NCBI RefSeq assembly: GCF_016464375.1
Contig: NZ_JADDIU010000010.1
Coordinates: 1-64,000 of the forward strand
Origin: Bacillus renqingensis
GTDB taxonomy: Bacteria; Bacillota; Bacilli; Bacillales; Cytobacillaceae
Direction of reading: 5' to 3'
DNA length: 64,000 nt
The notes beneath the pieces are model-generated. The model was not told the DNA's origin. It ran no database searches and saw nothing but the letters and a program-made list of their open reading frames with translations. The position numbers and the translations under genes were made by a program. This document shows positions 25,773 to 36,500 of the stretch, piece after piece; position 1 is the stretch's first letter; each line of letters opens with the position of its first letter.

Positions 25773-26807
25773 ATGAATCAAAAAATTACGATAAGAGATG
25801 TAGCAAGACATGCAGGTGTTTCAGTTGCCACCGTTTCATACGTTATTAATGGAGTAAATAGGGTTTCAGAAGACACTAAAGAAAGAGTTTTAGAGGCTAT
25901 CAAAGAATTAGAATACCGTCCTGATTTTACAGCGATTAGTTTATCGAAGAAACAATCCAAGATGCTAGGTGTTATGTTTGAACTAGAGGAAAGTGGATCT
26001 ATTTCTTCAATTTTTTATGAAAATCCATATAATAGTGAATTTATCCGTGGTCTTGAATTTGTTACTCGAAATAATGGATATGATGTTCTTATTTCAGGAG
26101 TTGGGAAACCTGATGATTATAAGAATTGGATTACCAAACGTAATTTAGATGGACTTATTGCATTGGGCCCTTTTCCACAAAATGTATTCAAGGAAATGGA
26201 AACGTTATCAATACCCATTGTTTTAATTGACAAGTATGGCGAATATGCAAAAAAGTATCATAATATTAGAATCGATGATGAACGAGGAGGATATTTAGCA
26301 ACAAAGCATCTGGTGGACCAGGGACATACACGCATTTGCTTTGTTTCTCCTAAATTAACGATTCATAATCCGGTAGATAACAAGCGCTTTCTTGGATATA
26401 AAAAGGCATTAAATGAATCAAATATGAGCGTCGATGAAAATTTAATCTTTGAAATTAAAGCTACCTCTCTGGAGGACGGCTATGAAATTGGTAAGAAAAT
26501 TATGGAGTATAGTGGGGAAATCACTGCGATATTTGTTACAGCCGACATATTGGCATTAGGAATTATCAAATCATTAAATGAACATGGTAAAAAGGTCCCG
26601 AAAGATTACTCAATAATAGGTTTTGATAACATTAGTATAAGCAGCTATATGACCCCAGCCTTAACTACGATTAGCCAGGATATATTTAATAAAGGTGTAG
26701 TCGCGGGTCAAACTTTAATAGACGCTGTTGAAGAACAGATTTCACATCCAAAAACGGTTAACCTTCCAGTAAAGTTAGTTGTCCGAGAATCAACGAAAAA
26801 AATATAA
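25773..26807 (+). CDS. LacI/GalR-family transcription repressor
   Basis: A 344-residue regulator. Residues 4-50 are a LacI helix-turn-helix and hinge (TIRDVARHAGVSVATVSYVI, NRVSEDTKERV). Residues 60-340 form the periplasmic-binding-like sensor (GLIALGPFPQ, IVLIDKYGEY, ATKHLVDQGHTRICFVSP, SIIGFDNISISSYMTPALTT). It presumably represses the neighbouring sugar importer and GH31 gene until a sugar binds. AAAGGAGAAAAC precedes the ATG. Matching palindromes lie in front of its own gene and in front of the importer operon. Confidence 0.9.
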   Translation: MNQKITIRDVARHAGVSVATVSYVINGVNRVSEDTKERVLEAIKELEYRPDFTAISLSKKQSKMLGVMFELEESGSISSIFYENPYNSEFIRGLEFVTRNNGYDVLISGVGKPDDYKNWITKRNLDGLIALGPFPQNVFKEMETLSIPIVLIDKYGEYAKKYHNIRIDDERGGYLATKHLVDQGHTRICFVSPKLTIHNPVDNKRFLGYKKALNESNMSVDENLIFEIKATSLEDGYEIGKKIMEYSGEITAIFVTADILALGIIKSLNEHGKKVPKDYSIIGFDNISISSYMTPALTTISQDIFNKGVVAGQTLIDAVEEQISHPKTVNLPVKLVVRESTKKI

Positions 26808-26869
26808 TCATCACTTTATTTTAGTCATTTAAAATAGAAGAAAGGGGGGCAATGAATTTTTTTGTTTGC

Positions 26870-26881
26870 TTAACCGGTTAA
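26870..26881. promoter_or_regulatory. operator O2 in front of the sugar importer operon
   Basis: TTAACCGGTTAA again, with the same asymmetric flanks as O1 but inverted. It overlaps a weak candidate -35 (TTAACC, 17 bp, TTATAA), so bound repressor would block RNA polymerase. Confidence 0.8.
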
Positions 26882-26927
26882 CATCCAAAAGTTTATAAAC
26901 CATTAACTATCAAAAGGTGAGGGTGAA

Positions 26928-28313
26928 ATGATGATGAAGAAGCTTCTTTCAAGTTTCCTTGTACTGAGCATGATATTTGTCTTAGCTGCCTGTTCAGGAG
27001 GGGACAAAAGTGTCAGTGGGCTGAAAAAAGATGATAAACCTGATAAGGGCATGAAAGTTATCGGAGATCATGTGAAGTTTGATCCAAATAAACTTGTGAA
27101 TGATGGAAAACCAATATCAATTGAATTATGGACTTGGTTTGGAAAAGAGGTCTTCCAAAAACAAGCTGATGAATATCAAAAAATTTATCCAAACGTAAAG
27201 ATAAAAGTGGTAAATCAACCATGGGAAGATTATTGGAAAAAGTTACCTCTCCAATTAAAAGGTAAAGATGGCCCTGCAATGTTTAATGTCCACAACTCCT
27301 ATCATTCAAACATCATTAATTTTATGGCACCTTATGATATTCCGGTGGATGCATTGAATCAAGACTATATCGGAGTGCAACCACATGTCATCGATAATAA
27401 AGTTTATTATTTTGATTACGGCATCAATACGGGAATGTTTTATTACAACAAGGACATGTGGAAAGAAGCAGGTCTTACGGATGCTGATATCCCAACAACC
27501 TGGGATCAATTTAGACAGGTTGCCAAAAAACTAACAAAGAGAGATGCTGATGGAAAACTAGTCCAAGCAGGTTTTAACCTTAATGGTGATGGCTATAAGG
27601 CAATGATTGCAGGTTTAGGGTATCAAAAAGGGGAATTACTATTTAAAGAGGATGGCAAAACAGTAAATTTTGATAATCCGACAACGGTTGAAAATACTCA
27701 AATGTTACTTGATCTTTACAATAAAGATAAAGTTGGATCACCAGATTTCGGTGATGACTCGACAAAAAGCTTTGGCAATGGGCAAACGGCAATGGTTTAC
27801 AAATGGGGATGGATGCAAGGAGAATTAAAGAATAATTATCCTAAAATTCAGTGGGGAGTATTCCGAACTCCAACGCCGACTAATGATGTACCATTTGCCT
27901 ATGATCGATACAATGGTGAAAGTACACCTGGTATCAATAAAAATGCTGCAAAAGAACAACAAGCTGTTGCTCAAGATTTCTTGAAATTTATGTTAGCTGG
28001 TAACGATTTCGTTAAGGATTTTTCATTTGCAACTGGAACATTCCCTGCTAAAAAGTCACTTGCCAATGATCCGGATGTGCTTGCCAATCCGACTAATAAA
28101 ATAATTGCTCCCAATATTGAACGTTACATTTGGCCGGGGGCATTTCCAAGTGCAATTGAAACCGTTTCCGATAAAGTATTCCAAGATATTTTTTATAATA
28201 AAGTGAATATCAAGGATGCCATTAAGTCTGGACAAGAACAAATGGAAAAAGATATGAGTAATTCTGATTTTACATCAGTGGAATCAAAATATAAATTCTT
28301 TTCAGAGAGATAA
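26928..28313 (+). CDS. sugar ABC importer binding lipoprotein (family 1)
   Basis: A 461-residue extracellular binding protein. The signal ends in the lipobox VLAAC (Cys 22). The mature part has the carbohydrate-type pattern ISIELWTWFGKEVFQKQADEY, GINTGMFYYNKDMWKEAGLT and MVYKWGWMQGE. It captures an oligosaccharide for the two permeases downstream. It is the first gene after operator O2; GGTGAGGGTG gives the ribosome binding site. No ATPase is encoded in the operon, so a shared MsmX-type ATPase is likely. Confidence 0.88.
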   Translation: MMMKKLLSSFLVLSMIFVLAACSGGDKSVSGLKKDDKPDKGMKVIGDHVKFDPNKLVNDGKPISIELWTWFGKEVFQKQADEYQKIYPNVKIKVVNQPWEDYWKKLPLQLKGKDGPAMFNVHNSYHSNIINFMAPYDIPVDALNQDYIGVQPHVIDNKVYYFDYGINTGMFYYNKDMWKEAGLTDADIPTTWDQFRQVAKKLTKRDADGKLVQAGFNLNGDGYKAMIAGLGYQKGELLFKEDGKTVNFDNPTTVENTQMLLDLYNKDKVGSPDFGDDSTKSFGNGQTAMVYKWGWMQGELKNNYPKIQWGVFRTPTPTNDVPFAYDRYNGESTPGINKNAAKEQQAVAQDFLKFMLAGNDFVKDFSFATGTFPAKKSLANDPDVLANPTNKIIAPNIERYIWPGAFPSAIETVSDKVFQDIFYNKVNIKDAIKSGQEQMEKDMSNSDFTSVESKYKFFSER

Positions 28314-28349
28314 AGAGATGAAGATTTACCAAAGGGTCTGAAATTCAAG

Positions 28350-28456
28350 GGGCTGTCTAAAAGGCAAAGGGGTCAGACCTCACGAAACTATATATAGGCT
28401 ATATTTGCTCTATATATGGTTAATCGTGTGGGGGCAGACCCCTTGTAAGACAGCCC
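28350..28456. repeat. 107-bp imperfect palindrome between binding protein and permease genes
   Basis: GGGCTGTCT (28350-28358) and AGACAGCCC (28448-28456) form the base. Further in, GGGGTCAGACCTCACGA lies opposite TCGTGTGGGGGCAGACCCC, and TATATAG/CTATATA closes the top. As RNA it would be a long hairpin that could lower permease expression relative to the binding protein. It also resembles a miniature mobile palindrome. Confidence 0.75.
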
Positions 28457-28502
28457 TTCAATCATAATTATTTCTAGTTTTGCTAGAAAGCGAGAGTGAA
28501 AT

Positions 28503-29411
28503 ATGGAAACTATCAAAGGGAGAAATAATATTGGAGTAAAAGCCGATGTCAAGCATAAAAATCGAAATATCTTTACATTGAAGAATATAGTTATCACCTT
28601 ATTACTTGTCTATTTTGCTGTATTCCTTATATATCCAATTGGAATGGCCTTTGTGGGGAGTTTCTATAATTGGAATCCATTAAATGGAACATTCGATTTT
28701 AATGGAATTAAAAATTATATCGACGTATTAGGAGACAAACTTTTTTGGACATCGATGTCCAACACCATGATCTTTTCCATCATCGTCATTGTTTGTCGGA
28801 TTTTAGTGGGATTGTTGCTAGCCCTCGCCTTATTTTCAAAGTTAGCGAGATTTAAAACTGCTTTTCGAACGATTTATTATATGCCGACAATCACCCCGCT
28901 TGTCGCAGTATCCTTTGTATGGGTGTGGCTATACAATCCCCAATTTGGTTTGATAAATGACCTTTTGGGAGTGGATATTAACTGGTTAAAAAATAAGGAC
29001 ACAGCCCTTGGTTCCGTCATGTTCATGACAACCTGGAAAGACTTCGGTTATGCCACGATTATTTATTTAGCATCCTTAATGTCATTGCCTGATGATTGTT
29101 TTGAGGCAGCAGATATTGATGGAGCTAGTGGCTGGAATAAATTTTGGTATATTACATGGCCGTTGCTAAAACCAACCACCATACTTGTAGCGGTCACATC
29201 CTTGATTACTTACTTGCAATCTTATATCCAGATACTCGTTATGACACAAGGTGGACCAGGAACATCAACCTACACCATATCTTATTTGATATTTGACGAG
29301 GCGTTTGTGAATTATAAATTTGGCACAGCTTCGGCGATGTCTGTCATTTTATTTATTTTTATCTCATTATTAACCCTTATTTCATTTAAATTAACAAAAG
29401 AAAGGAGTTAA
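28503..29411 (+). CDS. sugar ABC importer permease 1 (MalF/UgpA-like)
   Basis: A 302-residue membrane protein with six predicted helices after a basic N-terminus. The EAA loop reads FEAADIDGASGWNKFWYITWPLLKP, as in MalF/UgpA-type permeases, and TQGGPGTSTYTISYLIF is typical of the C-terminal part. It pairs with the next gene, which starts six bases later. GAAAGCGAGAGTG is a weak ribosome binding site, consistent with lower expression than the binding protein. Confidence 0.9.
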   Translation: METIKGRNNIGVKADVKHKNRNIFTLKNIVITLLLVYFAVFLIYPIGMAFVGSFYNWNPLNGTFDFNGIKNYIDVLGDKLFWTSMSNTMIFSIIVIVCRILVGLLLALALFSKLARFKTAFRTIYYMPTITPLVAVSFVWVWLYNPQFGLINDLLGVDINWLKNKDTALGSVMFMTTWKDFGYATIIYLASLMSLPDDCFEAADIDGASGWNKFWYITWPLLKPTTILVAVTSLITYLQSYIQILVMTQGGPGTSTYTISYLIFDEAFVNYKFGTASAMSVILFIFISLLTLISFKLTKERS

Positions 29412-29416
29412 CCAGA

Positions 29417-30238
29417 ATGCTGCATAAAGTGAAGGTTACTCTCTTTAACTTGCTCCTGTTATTCTTTTCGTTTATAACGGTGTTTCCTTTTGTTTGGATG
29501 CTGGTGTCTTCTTTTAAATCAAACAGTGAAATAGTAAAAATTGATGGGAGTTTTTGGCCAGAACACTTTAGTCTTTCAAACTACTTAAATGTGCAGGAAA
29601 ACTTTCACTTTATGACCATGTTTTTTAACACTTTATTAATCGCAACGGTTGTTACAGTGTGTATCATCTATACGAGTTCCATCGTGGGATTTGTTTTATC
29701 AAAATATAAATTTAAAGGACGAGATCAATTATTCGGTTTAATCTTAGCTACCATGATGATTCCATGGGCTGTAACGATCATCCCCAAGTATGATATGATG
29801 ATGAAATTTGGCTGGATAGATAGTTATGCAGCATTAATTGTTCCTTCTTTAGTAAGCGGGTTTGGCATCTTTTTAATGAGGCAAAACATTATGACCATAC
29901 CGGACGAAGTTATTGAAGCAGCACGAATAGATGGAGCATCGGAATACTATATTTTCCACCGGATTATTATGCCTATGTCCAGAAATGCGATTTCAAGTAT
30001 AGCGATTTTTCAATTTTTGTGGGTTTGGGAAGATTACCTCTGGCCCTACCTCGTCATCAACACCGATACAAAGCAGATGATATCGGTAGGTTTAGCGATG
30101 TTTAATGGCCAGTATTCCACAGATTACGGTGGTTTGTTCGCTGCAACGGCTATTTCAATTATTCCGGTTATTATTGTATATATTATATTCCAAAAACGTT
30201 TTATGGAGGGTATTGCAGGTGCCTCCGTGAAAGGATAA
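29417..30238 (+). CDS. sugar ABC importer permease 2 (MalG/UgpE-like)
   Basis: A 273-residue membrane protein with six predicted helices. FPFVWMLVSSFKSNSEI near the start and the EAA loop IEAARIDGASEYYIFHRIIMP are marks of MalG/LacG permeases. GAAAGGAGTTAACC at the end of permease 1 serves as ribosome binding site. Together they form the channel of the importer. Confidence 0.9.
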   Translation: MLHKVKVTLFNLLLLFFSFITVFPFVWMLVSSFKSNSEIVKIDGSFWPEHFSLSNYLNVQENFHFMTMFFNTLLIATVVTVCIIYTSSIVGFVLSKYKFKGRDQLFGLILATMMIPWAVTIIPKYDMMMKFGWIDSYAALIVPSLVSGFGIFLMRQNIMTIPDEVIEAARIDGASEYYIFHRIIMPMSRNAISSIAIFQFLWVWEDYLWPYLVINTDTKQMISVGLAMFNGQYSTDYGGLFAATAISIIPVIIVYIIFQKRFMEGIAGASVKG

Positions 30239-30264
30239 ATGATGAAATAGTAGGGGGATTTTAA

Positions 30265-32655
30265 ATGACTACAAAACGGGCGATGCTGACAACGAACCCC
30301 AAAGCTAATGATCAGGCGATGATTCAAGGGGACACCTATCGTTTTACTGTTTTAACAGAAAAATTAATACGGATTGAGTATTCCGATCACGGTATTTTTG
30401 AGGATCGAGCCACGCAATCGATTATCAATCGAGTATTTTCTGTGCCGGAATTTGAAGTGATAAGGAAAAAGGAGTCTTTAGAAATTATTACCCGGTACTT
30501 TCATTTATATTATTCCTATGGTCCTTTTTCGAAATCTTCATTACGTATTGATGTAAAGAATAATTATAGTGCATACGCAAACAGATGGTACTATGGTGAT
30601 GCACCGAAGACCTTAAAGGGTACGGCACGTACGTTGGATTTCATAGATGGTGAGGTCGACCTTGAAGAAGGAATTCATTCCACTAATGGTTTTTCTATTA
30701 TTGATGATTCAAATTCCTGTATTTTGGTAGATGAAGAAACGATTGAACCAAGGCCGCAAAAACAAATTGATTTATACTTTTTTGCTTATGGAAGGAATTA
30801 TAAAGAAGGATTACAGGATTTTTACCGACTTACCGGAAATCCCCCATTATTGCCAAGATATACACTGGGAAATTGGTGGAGCCGCTTCTGGAAATACAAT
30901 GAGGAAGAATATAGGCAGCTTATAAATCGATTCCGTGAGGAGGAAATTCCTTTTTCAATAAGTGTAATTGATATGGATTGGCATCTTGTCGATATCCCTG
31001 AAAAATATGGAAGCGGCTGGACGGGATATACATGGAACAAAGAGTTATTCCCTGACCCGAAAAGATTTATTGATTGGTTACATGATCAGGGATTAAGGGT
31101 GACGTTAAATGTACACCCAGCAGATGGAGTTAGACCCCATGAGGGAATGTACAAAGCGATGGCCAAAGAGTTAGGTATTGACTATCAAAATGAACATCCG
31201 ATTGCATTTGATATCGCAAATAAGAAATTTCGAGATGCCTATTTTCAATATCTACACCATCCCGAAGAAGAAAGGGGAGTAGATTTTTGGTGGATTGATT
31301 GGCAGCAGGGCACCATCAGTGGAATCGATGGGTTGGACCCCTTATGGCTGCTTAATCATTTTCATGCACTAGATCAGCTAAAACAAGGAAAACGGCCGCT
31401 CATCTTGTCTAGATATGCCGGAGTAGGAAGTCATCGATACCCGATTGGGTTTTCTGGGGATTCTGTTATTTCCTGGAACTCTTATCGTTTTCAACCGTAT
31501 TTTACATCAACGGCATCCAACATTGGGTATAGCTGGTGGAGCCATGATATTGGCGGGCATTTTAAAGGTTATAAGGACGATGAATTGAGTGTGCGTTGGC
31601 TGCAATTTGGTGTATTTAGCCCTATTATGCGCTTGCATAGTTCAAGGAGCCCTTTTAATGGTAAAGAACCATGGCGGTACCCAAAAAGTATTGGCGAAGT
31701 AATGAAAAAATTTCTGCGTCTTCGTCATGAGCTAATTCCGTATTTGTATACGATGAATTGGCGGACACACCAAAATATCCATCCGTTAATCACGCCAATG
31801 TATTATGAATATCCGATGGAAAGTAGTGCCTATGAGGTGCCAAATCAATATTTTTTCGGCAGTGAGTTAATCGTCATTCCTGTAACAGAAAAAGTGAATG
31901 AAACTCTCCTTCTGGCTCCAGTGGACATTTGGCTACCTGACGGGAAGTGGATAGATTTCTTTAGCGGACGCATCTATAACGGTGGTAAGAATCTTCGAAT
32001 GTACAGAGGAATTGAAACGCTTCCCGTATTAGCCAAGGAAGGGGCTATCGTGCCTCTTGCCAAGCATGTTGAACATGATAATTCAATTGAGAATCCTGAG
32101 AATTTAATCATTATGGTTTTCCCAGGCAAATCGAATACGTTTGAATTATATGAGGATGATGGAACTACGTTGGAATATCAGCAGGGGAAATATGCAATGA
32201 CAAGAATGGATTTGCTGTGGGAAGAGAAGAAATTTGTTATTTTCCCACCATGCGGAGATGTATCTGTCCTGCCAAAATCGCGAAATCTTACGCTGAAATT
32301 TCGAGGATTTGAAAATCTACAAAATGTAGATACTTTTATGAATGGGAAGAAAGTAAAGTATTCTTCCAACTACGATTCTGATACACATACATTTATTTTA
32401 GAAATAGATTATATTGATGTATTTTCTAAGCTGGAAGTGAAGTTTAATGATCACACCTTAATGAAGCAACAGCGCAGTTGGATTGATTCGATATTCGAAT
32501 TGTTAAATAAAGCACAAATTTCCTTTGACCTTAAAGACAATCTTTATCAATTAATGCAACAAAACGAAAATAGGATGGATCTAGTAGTCGAATTACGAAA
32601 TATGGGGTTAGATGATGATTTATTTGATGCCATTCTTGAATTGATGATTGATTAG
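30265..32655 (+). CDS. GH31 family alpha-glucosidase-type hydrolase, intracellular
   Basis: A 796-residue glycoside hydrolase family 31 enzyme without a signal peptide. It has the N-terminal beta domain, a barrel from about residue 195 (LGNWWSRFWKYNEEEY, ISVIDMDWHLVD) with the nucleophile Asp 345 in WWIDWQ, and the acid/base Asp 399 in GFSGDSVISW. Beta domains follow, then a helical tail (700-796) unlike the core family. GH31 enzymes retain the alpha configuration and act on alpha-glucosides or xylosides. It should split the oligosaccharide taken up by the importer. TAGGGGGAT precedes the ATG. The exact linkage is unknown. Confidence 0.9.
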   Translation: MTTKRAMLTTNPKANDQAMIQGDTYRFTVLTEKLIRIEYSDHGIFEDRATQSIINRVFSVPEFEVIRKKESLEIITRYFHLYYSYGPFSKSSLRIDVKNNYSAYANRWYYGDAPKTLKGTARTLDFIDGEVDLEEGIHSTNGFSIIDDSNSCILVDEETIEPRPQKQIDLYFFAYGRNYKEGLQDFYRLTGNPPLLPRYTLGNWWSRFWKYNEEEYRQLINRFREEEIPFSISVIDMDWHLVDIPEKYGSGWTGYTWNKELFPDPKRFIDWLHDQGLRVTLNVHPADGVRPHEGMYKAMAKELGIDYQNEHPIAFDIANKKFRDAYFQYLHHPEEERGVDFWWIDWQQGTISGIDGLDPLWLLNHFHALDQLKQGKRPLILSRYAGVGSHRYPIGFSGDSVISWNSYRFQPYFTSTASNIGYSWWSHDIGGHFKGYKDDELSVRWLQFGVFSPIMRLHSSRSPFNGKEPWRYPKSIGEVMKKFLRLRHELIPYLYTMNWRTHQNIHPLITPMYYEYPMESSAYEVPNQYFFGSELIVIPVTEKVNETLLLAPVDIWLPDGKWIDFFSGRIYNGGKNLRMYRGIETLPVLAKEGAIVPLAKHVEHDNSIENPENLIIMVFPGKSNTFELYEDDGTTLEYQQGKYAMTRMDLLWEEKKFVIFPPCGDVSVLPKSRNLTLKFRGFENLQNVDTFMNGKKVKYSSNYDSDTHTFILEIDYIDVFSKLEVKFNDHTLMKQQRSWIDSIFELLNKAQISFDLKDNLYQLMQQNENRMDLVVELRNMGLDDDLFDAILELMID

Positions 32656-32700
32656 CAACGAAAGATAAAAGGATGATAAACTAGTAGTTTTCTTAAGAAG

Positions 32701-32740
32701 GCCCAAAAGGGAAAGCTCCCCCTTTTGGGTCATTTTATTA
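32701..32740 (+). terminator. terminator of the GH31 operon
   Basis: GCCCAAAAGGG (32701-32711) pairs with CCCTTTTGGGT (32720-32730), followed by CATTTTATT. A-rich sequence on the left allows some reverse-strand function. Confidence 0.8.
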
Positions 32741-32759
32741 GCAAAGAAAGTATAAAATT

Positions 32760-32880
32760 TCGACTTTGAGAATTGTCTAGCTACAAAAGGAAGGCTTCGA
32801 TAGCGTCAGCATCGCACGAAGGAAAAACAGTAGCTTTTTCCAGGAGGCCATACGCCGCTGACCAGGGCGCTTGCGCTTTT
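32760..32880 (+). repeat. dispersed GC-rich repeat, copy 3
   Basis: The longest of three copies. It starts with TCGACTTTGAGAATTGTCTA, contains GGAGGCCATACGCCGCTGAC and ends in GCTTGCGCTTTT. An inner CTTCG/CGAAG pair may fold. Confidence 0.75.
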
Positions 32881-32951
32881 GTTCTTCCATACTTCTTTTT
32901 TATATGTATGGTTTAATTGATATGCAGCCCTATGGAGAAGTACGGTCCAAT

Positions 32952-33323
32952 CTAGCCCCTAAGTTTGTTCATTATTTGATTGAGTTCGGTATCGTGCCGG
33001 CCGGTTTTAGAACTAAGATATTCGATATCTACTTTCGCGCCCTTTAACTCATCAGAAACAACTCCAAAAACTTTGCGATGTTCATCTAACTTATCAATCG
33101 TATATTTGAAATTACTACGAAGTTCTGATGAAAGACTATCAACTTTTGTTTCAATCCGCCCTTGACCTTCTTTTAAAAATAATACATCCGTCTTCAAATT
33201 TGTTACATCTGTTTTTAAGTCTGCTACATCTGTTTTTAAGCCTGTTAGATCCGTTGTTAAGTTTGATACATCCGCTTTTAAGTCTTTGATCTCGTTTAAT
33301 ATTTGCTTTAAGATTTCCTCCAT
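32952..33323 (-). CDS. small coiled-coil protein with LKTDV heptads
   Basis: A 123-residue soluble protein beginning at ATG 33323 (GTGGAG lies nine bases upstream; a GTG 15 bases earlier is also possible). Residues 10-55 are a run of seven-residue repeats of the type LKTDVAD, LKTDVTN, LKTDVLF, which predicts a long parallel coiled coil. The second half has further helices. The DNA repeat within the gene follows the heptads. Similar short coiled-coil proteins are common in Bacillus and have no assigned function. Confidence 0.75.
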   Translation of the reverse strand: MEEILKQILNEIKDLKADVSNLTTDLTGLKTDVADLKTDVTNLKTDVLFLKEGQGRIETKVDSLSSELRSNFKYTIDKLDEHRKVFGVVSDELKGAKVDIEYLSSKTGRHDTELNQIMNKLRG

Positions 33324-33574
33324 TAAAATCAACTCCACGTTCTATTTAGTATAGTATAACATACTGAAACACTATATAATTGGGTTTAATTATCCAGTAT
33401 TAACTATCCGGAAATTTACAAGTTACTGTCTTGATACTATTTAAAACTAGCTGTTTTATGGGTTAGGATACACATATTTTGGCAATTCTAGTAACATGGC
33501 ATTTTATTTTTTTAGAGGTTATGATAGTAAGTAGAGAAACCTAAAAATAGATCTTATCAGTATGGAGGTTATTG

Positions 33575-36500
33575 ATGAACTCATTATTAACTGTCTTAGA
33601 TGTTAAAGGTATGTTCACCTCGTCTAATTACCGCAAGGGACGTAGCTATTACACACAAGGAAGAGTAAAAGATTTGGTCTACGATTCTGTTAAAGGCTCA
33701 TGGTACGCGTCAGTTAAAGGGACAAAGCGCTACCAGGTTGTGGTTCATGAGCATGAGAACTATTTTGAACTTGAATGTAACTGCCCTGCCTTTGATTGGT
33801 ATGATGAGGAATGTAAGCACGTAGTAGCCGTTATGCTCGAAATCCAAGAAAGGATAGCGAATGAAGGAAATGTCCCTACTCAGGAAAACATGTTGCAAGC
33901 ACGACAGCGTGAACGGGAGAGAAAGCAAGAGGAGTTAGTCAGACAGCAGCAGGAAAGACAAGCGGCCTATGTAAAACAGCTGACCAATCAGTTTATTGCT
34001 GCGTTCGCAAACTATCAGCAGGAAAATATGTCCCAAGACGATATAACAGAAAAGCAGCCATTGATGGTAGAGTGGATCTGTAAAGTCAAAGGCACGTACC
34101 GAAATACTGTTCTAACGTTGGAAATGAAGGTTGGGGCAAAGCGAGCCTATGTGGTAAAAAATATCCTCGACTTTCTCCAGGCTATTAAACTGAAAAATCA
34201 GTACCCGTTTACCAAAAATTTTACCTATGACCCAACTGAATATACCTTTGCTGATATCGATCAAGAAATCATTGACCTGTTGCAGGAGACAATTAAATAT
34301 GAAGAAATGTATCGAAACTTGCAATCTCCATACGGTCACTACGGGATGTCATCCGATACTCGAGCGATTACGATTTCCCCCCTGCTAGCAGATCAAATAG
34401 TAGAAAAGCTTGCGAACAGAAAAATTGAATTTCAAAGCAGGGACACCGTCTATCATCAGTTAAAGTTTCATAAAGAGGGGATGCCTTTTACGATTCAACT
34501 GGATAAAGGCAGCAAGGAAGCCTTCCAATTAGATGTATCGGATTTTGGGTTTATGGAATACCTTGACATCTATGGTTATGTAGTAAAGGAGAATGACCTT
34601 TATAAACTCAATACAATGCAACAAACCTTTATAGAAGAAGTAAAGGAGCTTGTCGAGCAAGCCAAAACCCCTGTCCTGCCGATAAGTCATGATCAAATTG
34701 AACCACTGCTCTCATATGTAGGGCCGATGTTGAATGTGGTTGGGAAACTGGAGATTGCCGATAGTATCTCAACGAAAATCATGAAGTTTCCTTTGAACGC
34801 AAAGGTCTATGTGGATTGTATCGATGATCTCTTGCACGTAACGCTGGAATATCAGTACGGTGAACACACGTTCAATCCGTTTGTACCCAAACCTGTAAAG
34901 CCGGAAACCGATCCTATTTTAATGAGGGATAGCGAAAAGGAACAAATGATTATGAATATTCTCGAATCGAGTGCGCTCAAATCGAATGGACAGTTGCTTT
35001 ACCTAGAAGGAGAAGGAGAAATCTTTGAATTTTTACATGAAACCCTTCCAAGATTAGAGGGACTGGCAGATATTTTTCTCACAAAGTCGGTCAAATCTTT
35101 CATCCTTCCTGAGCAGCATAGCCCTGTGACCCATATCGATGTAGATTCTTCCGGAAATTGGTTAGATGTCAGCTTCGGGATGGAAGGAATTGAGCAAGGG
35201 GACATCGAACAAATCCTCCGTTCTGCTATTGAAAAAAAGAAGTATTATCGACTGCCAAACGGAGCGTTTGTGCCGCTTGAATCAGAGGAGTTCCAAACCA
35301 TTCAGCACATCCTGCATGATTTCAATATCAAGTCATCACAGCTGAATCAAGAATCCTTTCATCTCCCGCTTTACAGAGGGATTGAGCTTGAGGAGCTGGT
35401 TGTGGGAGATAAAGGGAATAAGGCCAAGTTTGGAAAATCATTTCGTAAACTGCTGACTCGTCTGAAAAATCCTGAAGATCTGGACTTTGAAGTCCCAAGT
35501 TCCTTGCAGGCTGAGCTAAGAGACTATCAAAACTATGGCTACCAATGGCTGCGGACCCTGAAATATTATGGGCTTGGCGGGATTCTCGCAGATGATATGG
35601 GCTTAGGAAAAACACTGCAAAGTATCGCGTTACTATTAGCAGATAAAGAGAATTTTGCGGATCATAAGCCATCCCTTATCCTGGCACCTGCTTCACTCGT
35701 CTATAATTGGAAAAATGAATTGGATAAATTTGCCCCATCCTTACGAGCCGAAGTCTTGATTGGCTCTCCGCAGGAGCGGGTGGATATGCTCCAGTGTGTC
35801 ACTCCACCTGATATTTGGATCACATCCTATCCAACGTTACGCCAGGATAGTGACTATTATCAGCAGCATTCGTTTCGCACCCTTATTTTAGATGAAGCCC
35901 AGGCGATAAAAAATTATGCTACCAAAACAGCGAAAGCCGTGCGAGATCTTCAGGCAGATACCCGCTTCGCTCTAAGTGGGACGCCAATTGAAAATTCCAT
36001 TGATGAACTTTGGTCGATTTTTCAAACGATTATGCCGGATTTCTTTCCAAATCAAAAGGCTTTCAGGCAGTTGTCGCCGGAAAAAGTAGCCAAAATGGTT
36101 AAGCCATTCTTACTGCGAAGGGTGAAAAAGGATGTACTGAAGGAATTGCCGGAGAAAATTGAGACGGTCCATGTTTCCGACCTTACGAAGCAACAAAAGG
36201 AGTTATATCTGGCGTATTTAGAGAAAATAAAAACTGAAACGACCGATTCTCTTCAGGGAGAGGGTTTTCAAAAAAGCCGGATGAAAATCCTTGCCGGTTT
36301 AACAAGGCTCCGTCAATTGTGCTGCCATCCTGCTTTATTTTTAGAAAATTATCAAGGGGACTCAGGTAAACTTCAACAATTAATCGATCTTGTTGTCAAC
36401 GCAATTGAAAATGGCAGGAGATTACTGATATTCTCCCAATTTACCAGTATGTTGCAGTTAATTCGTGAATCATTAGAAACGTTAGGCCTATCCTTCTTTT

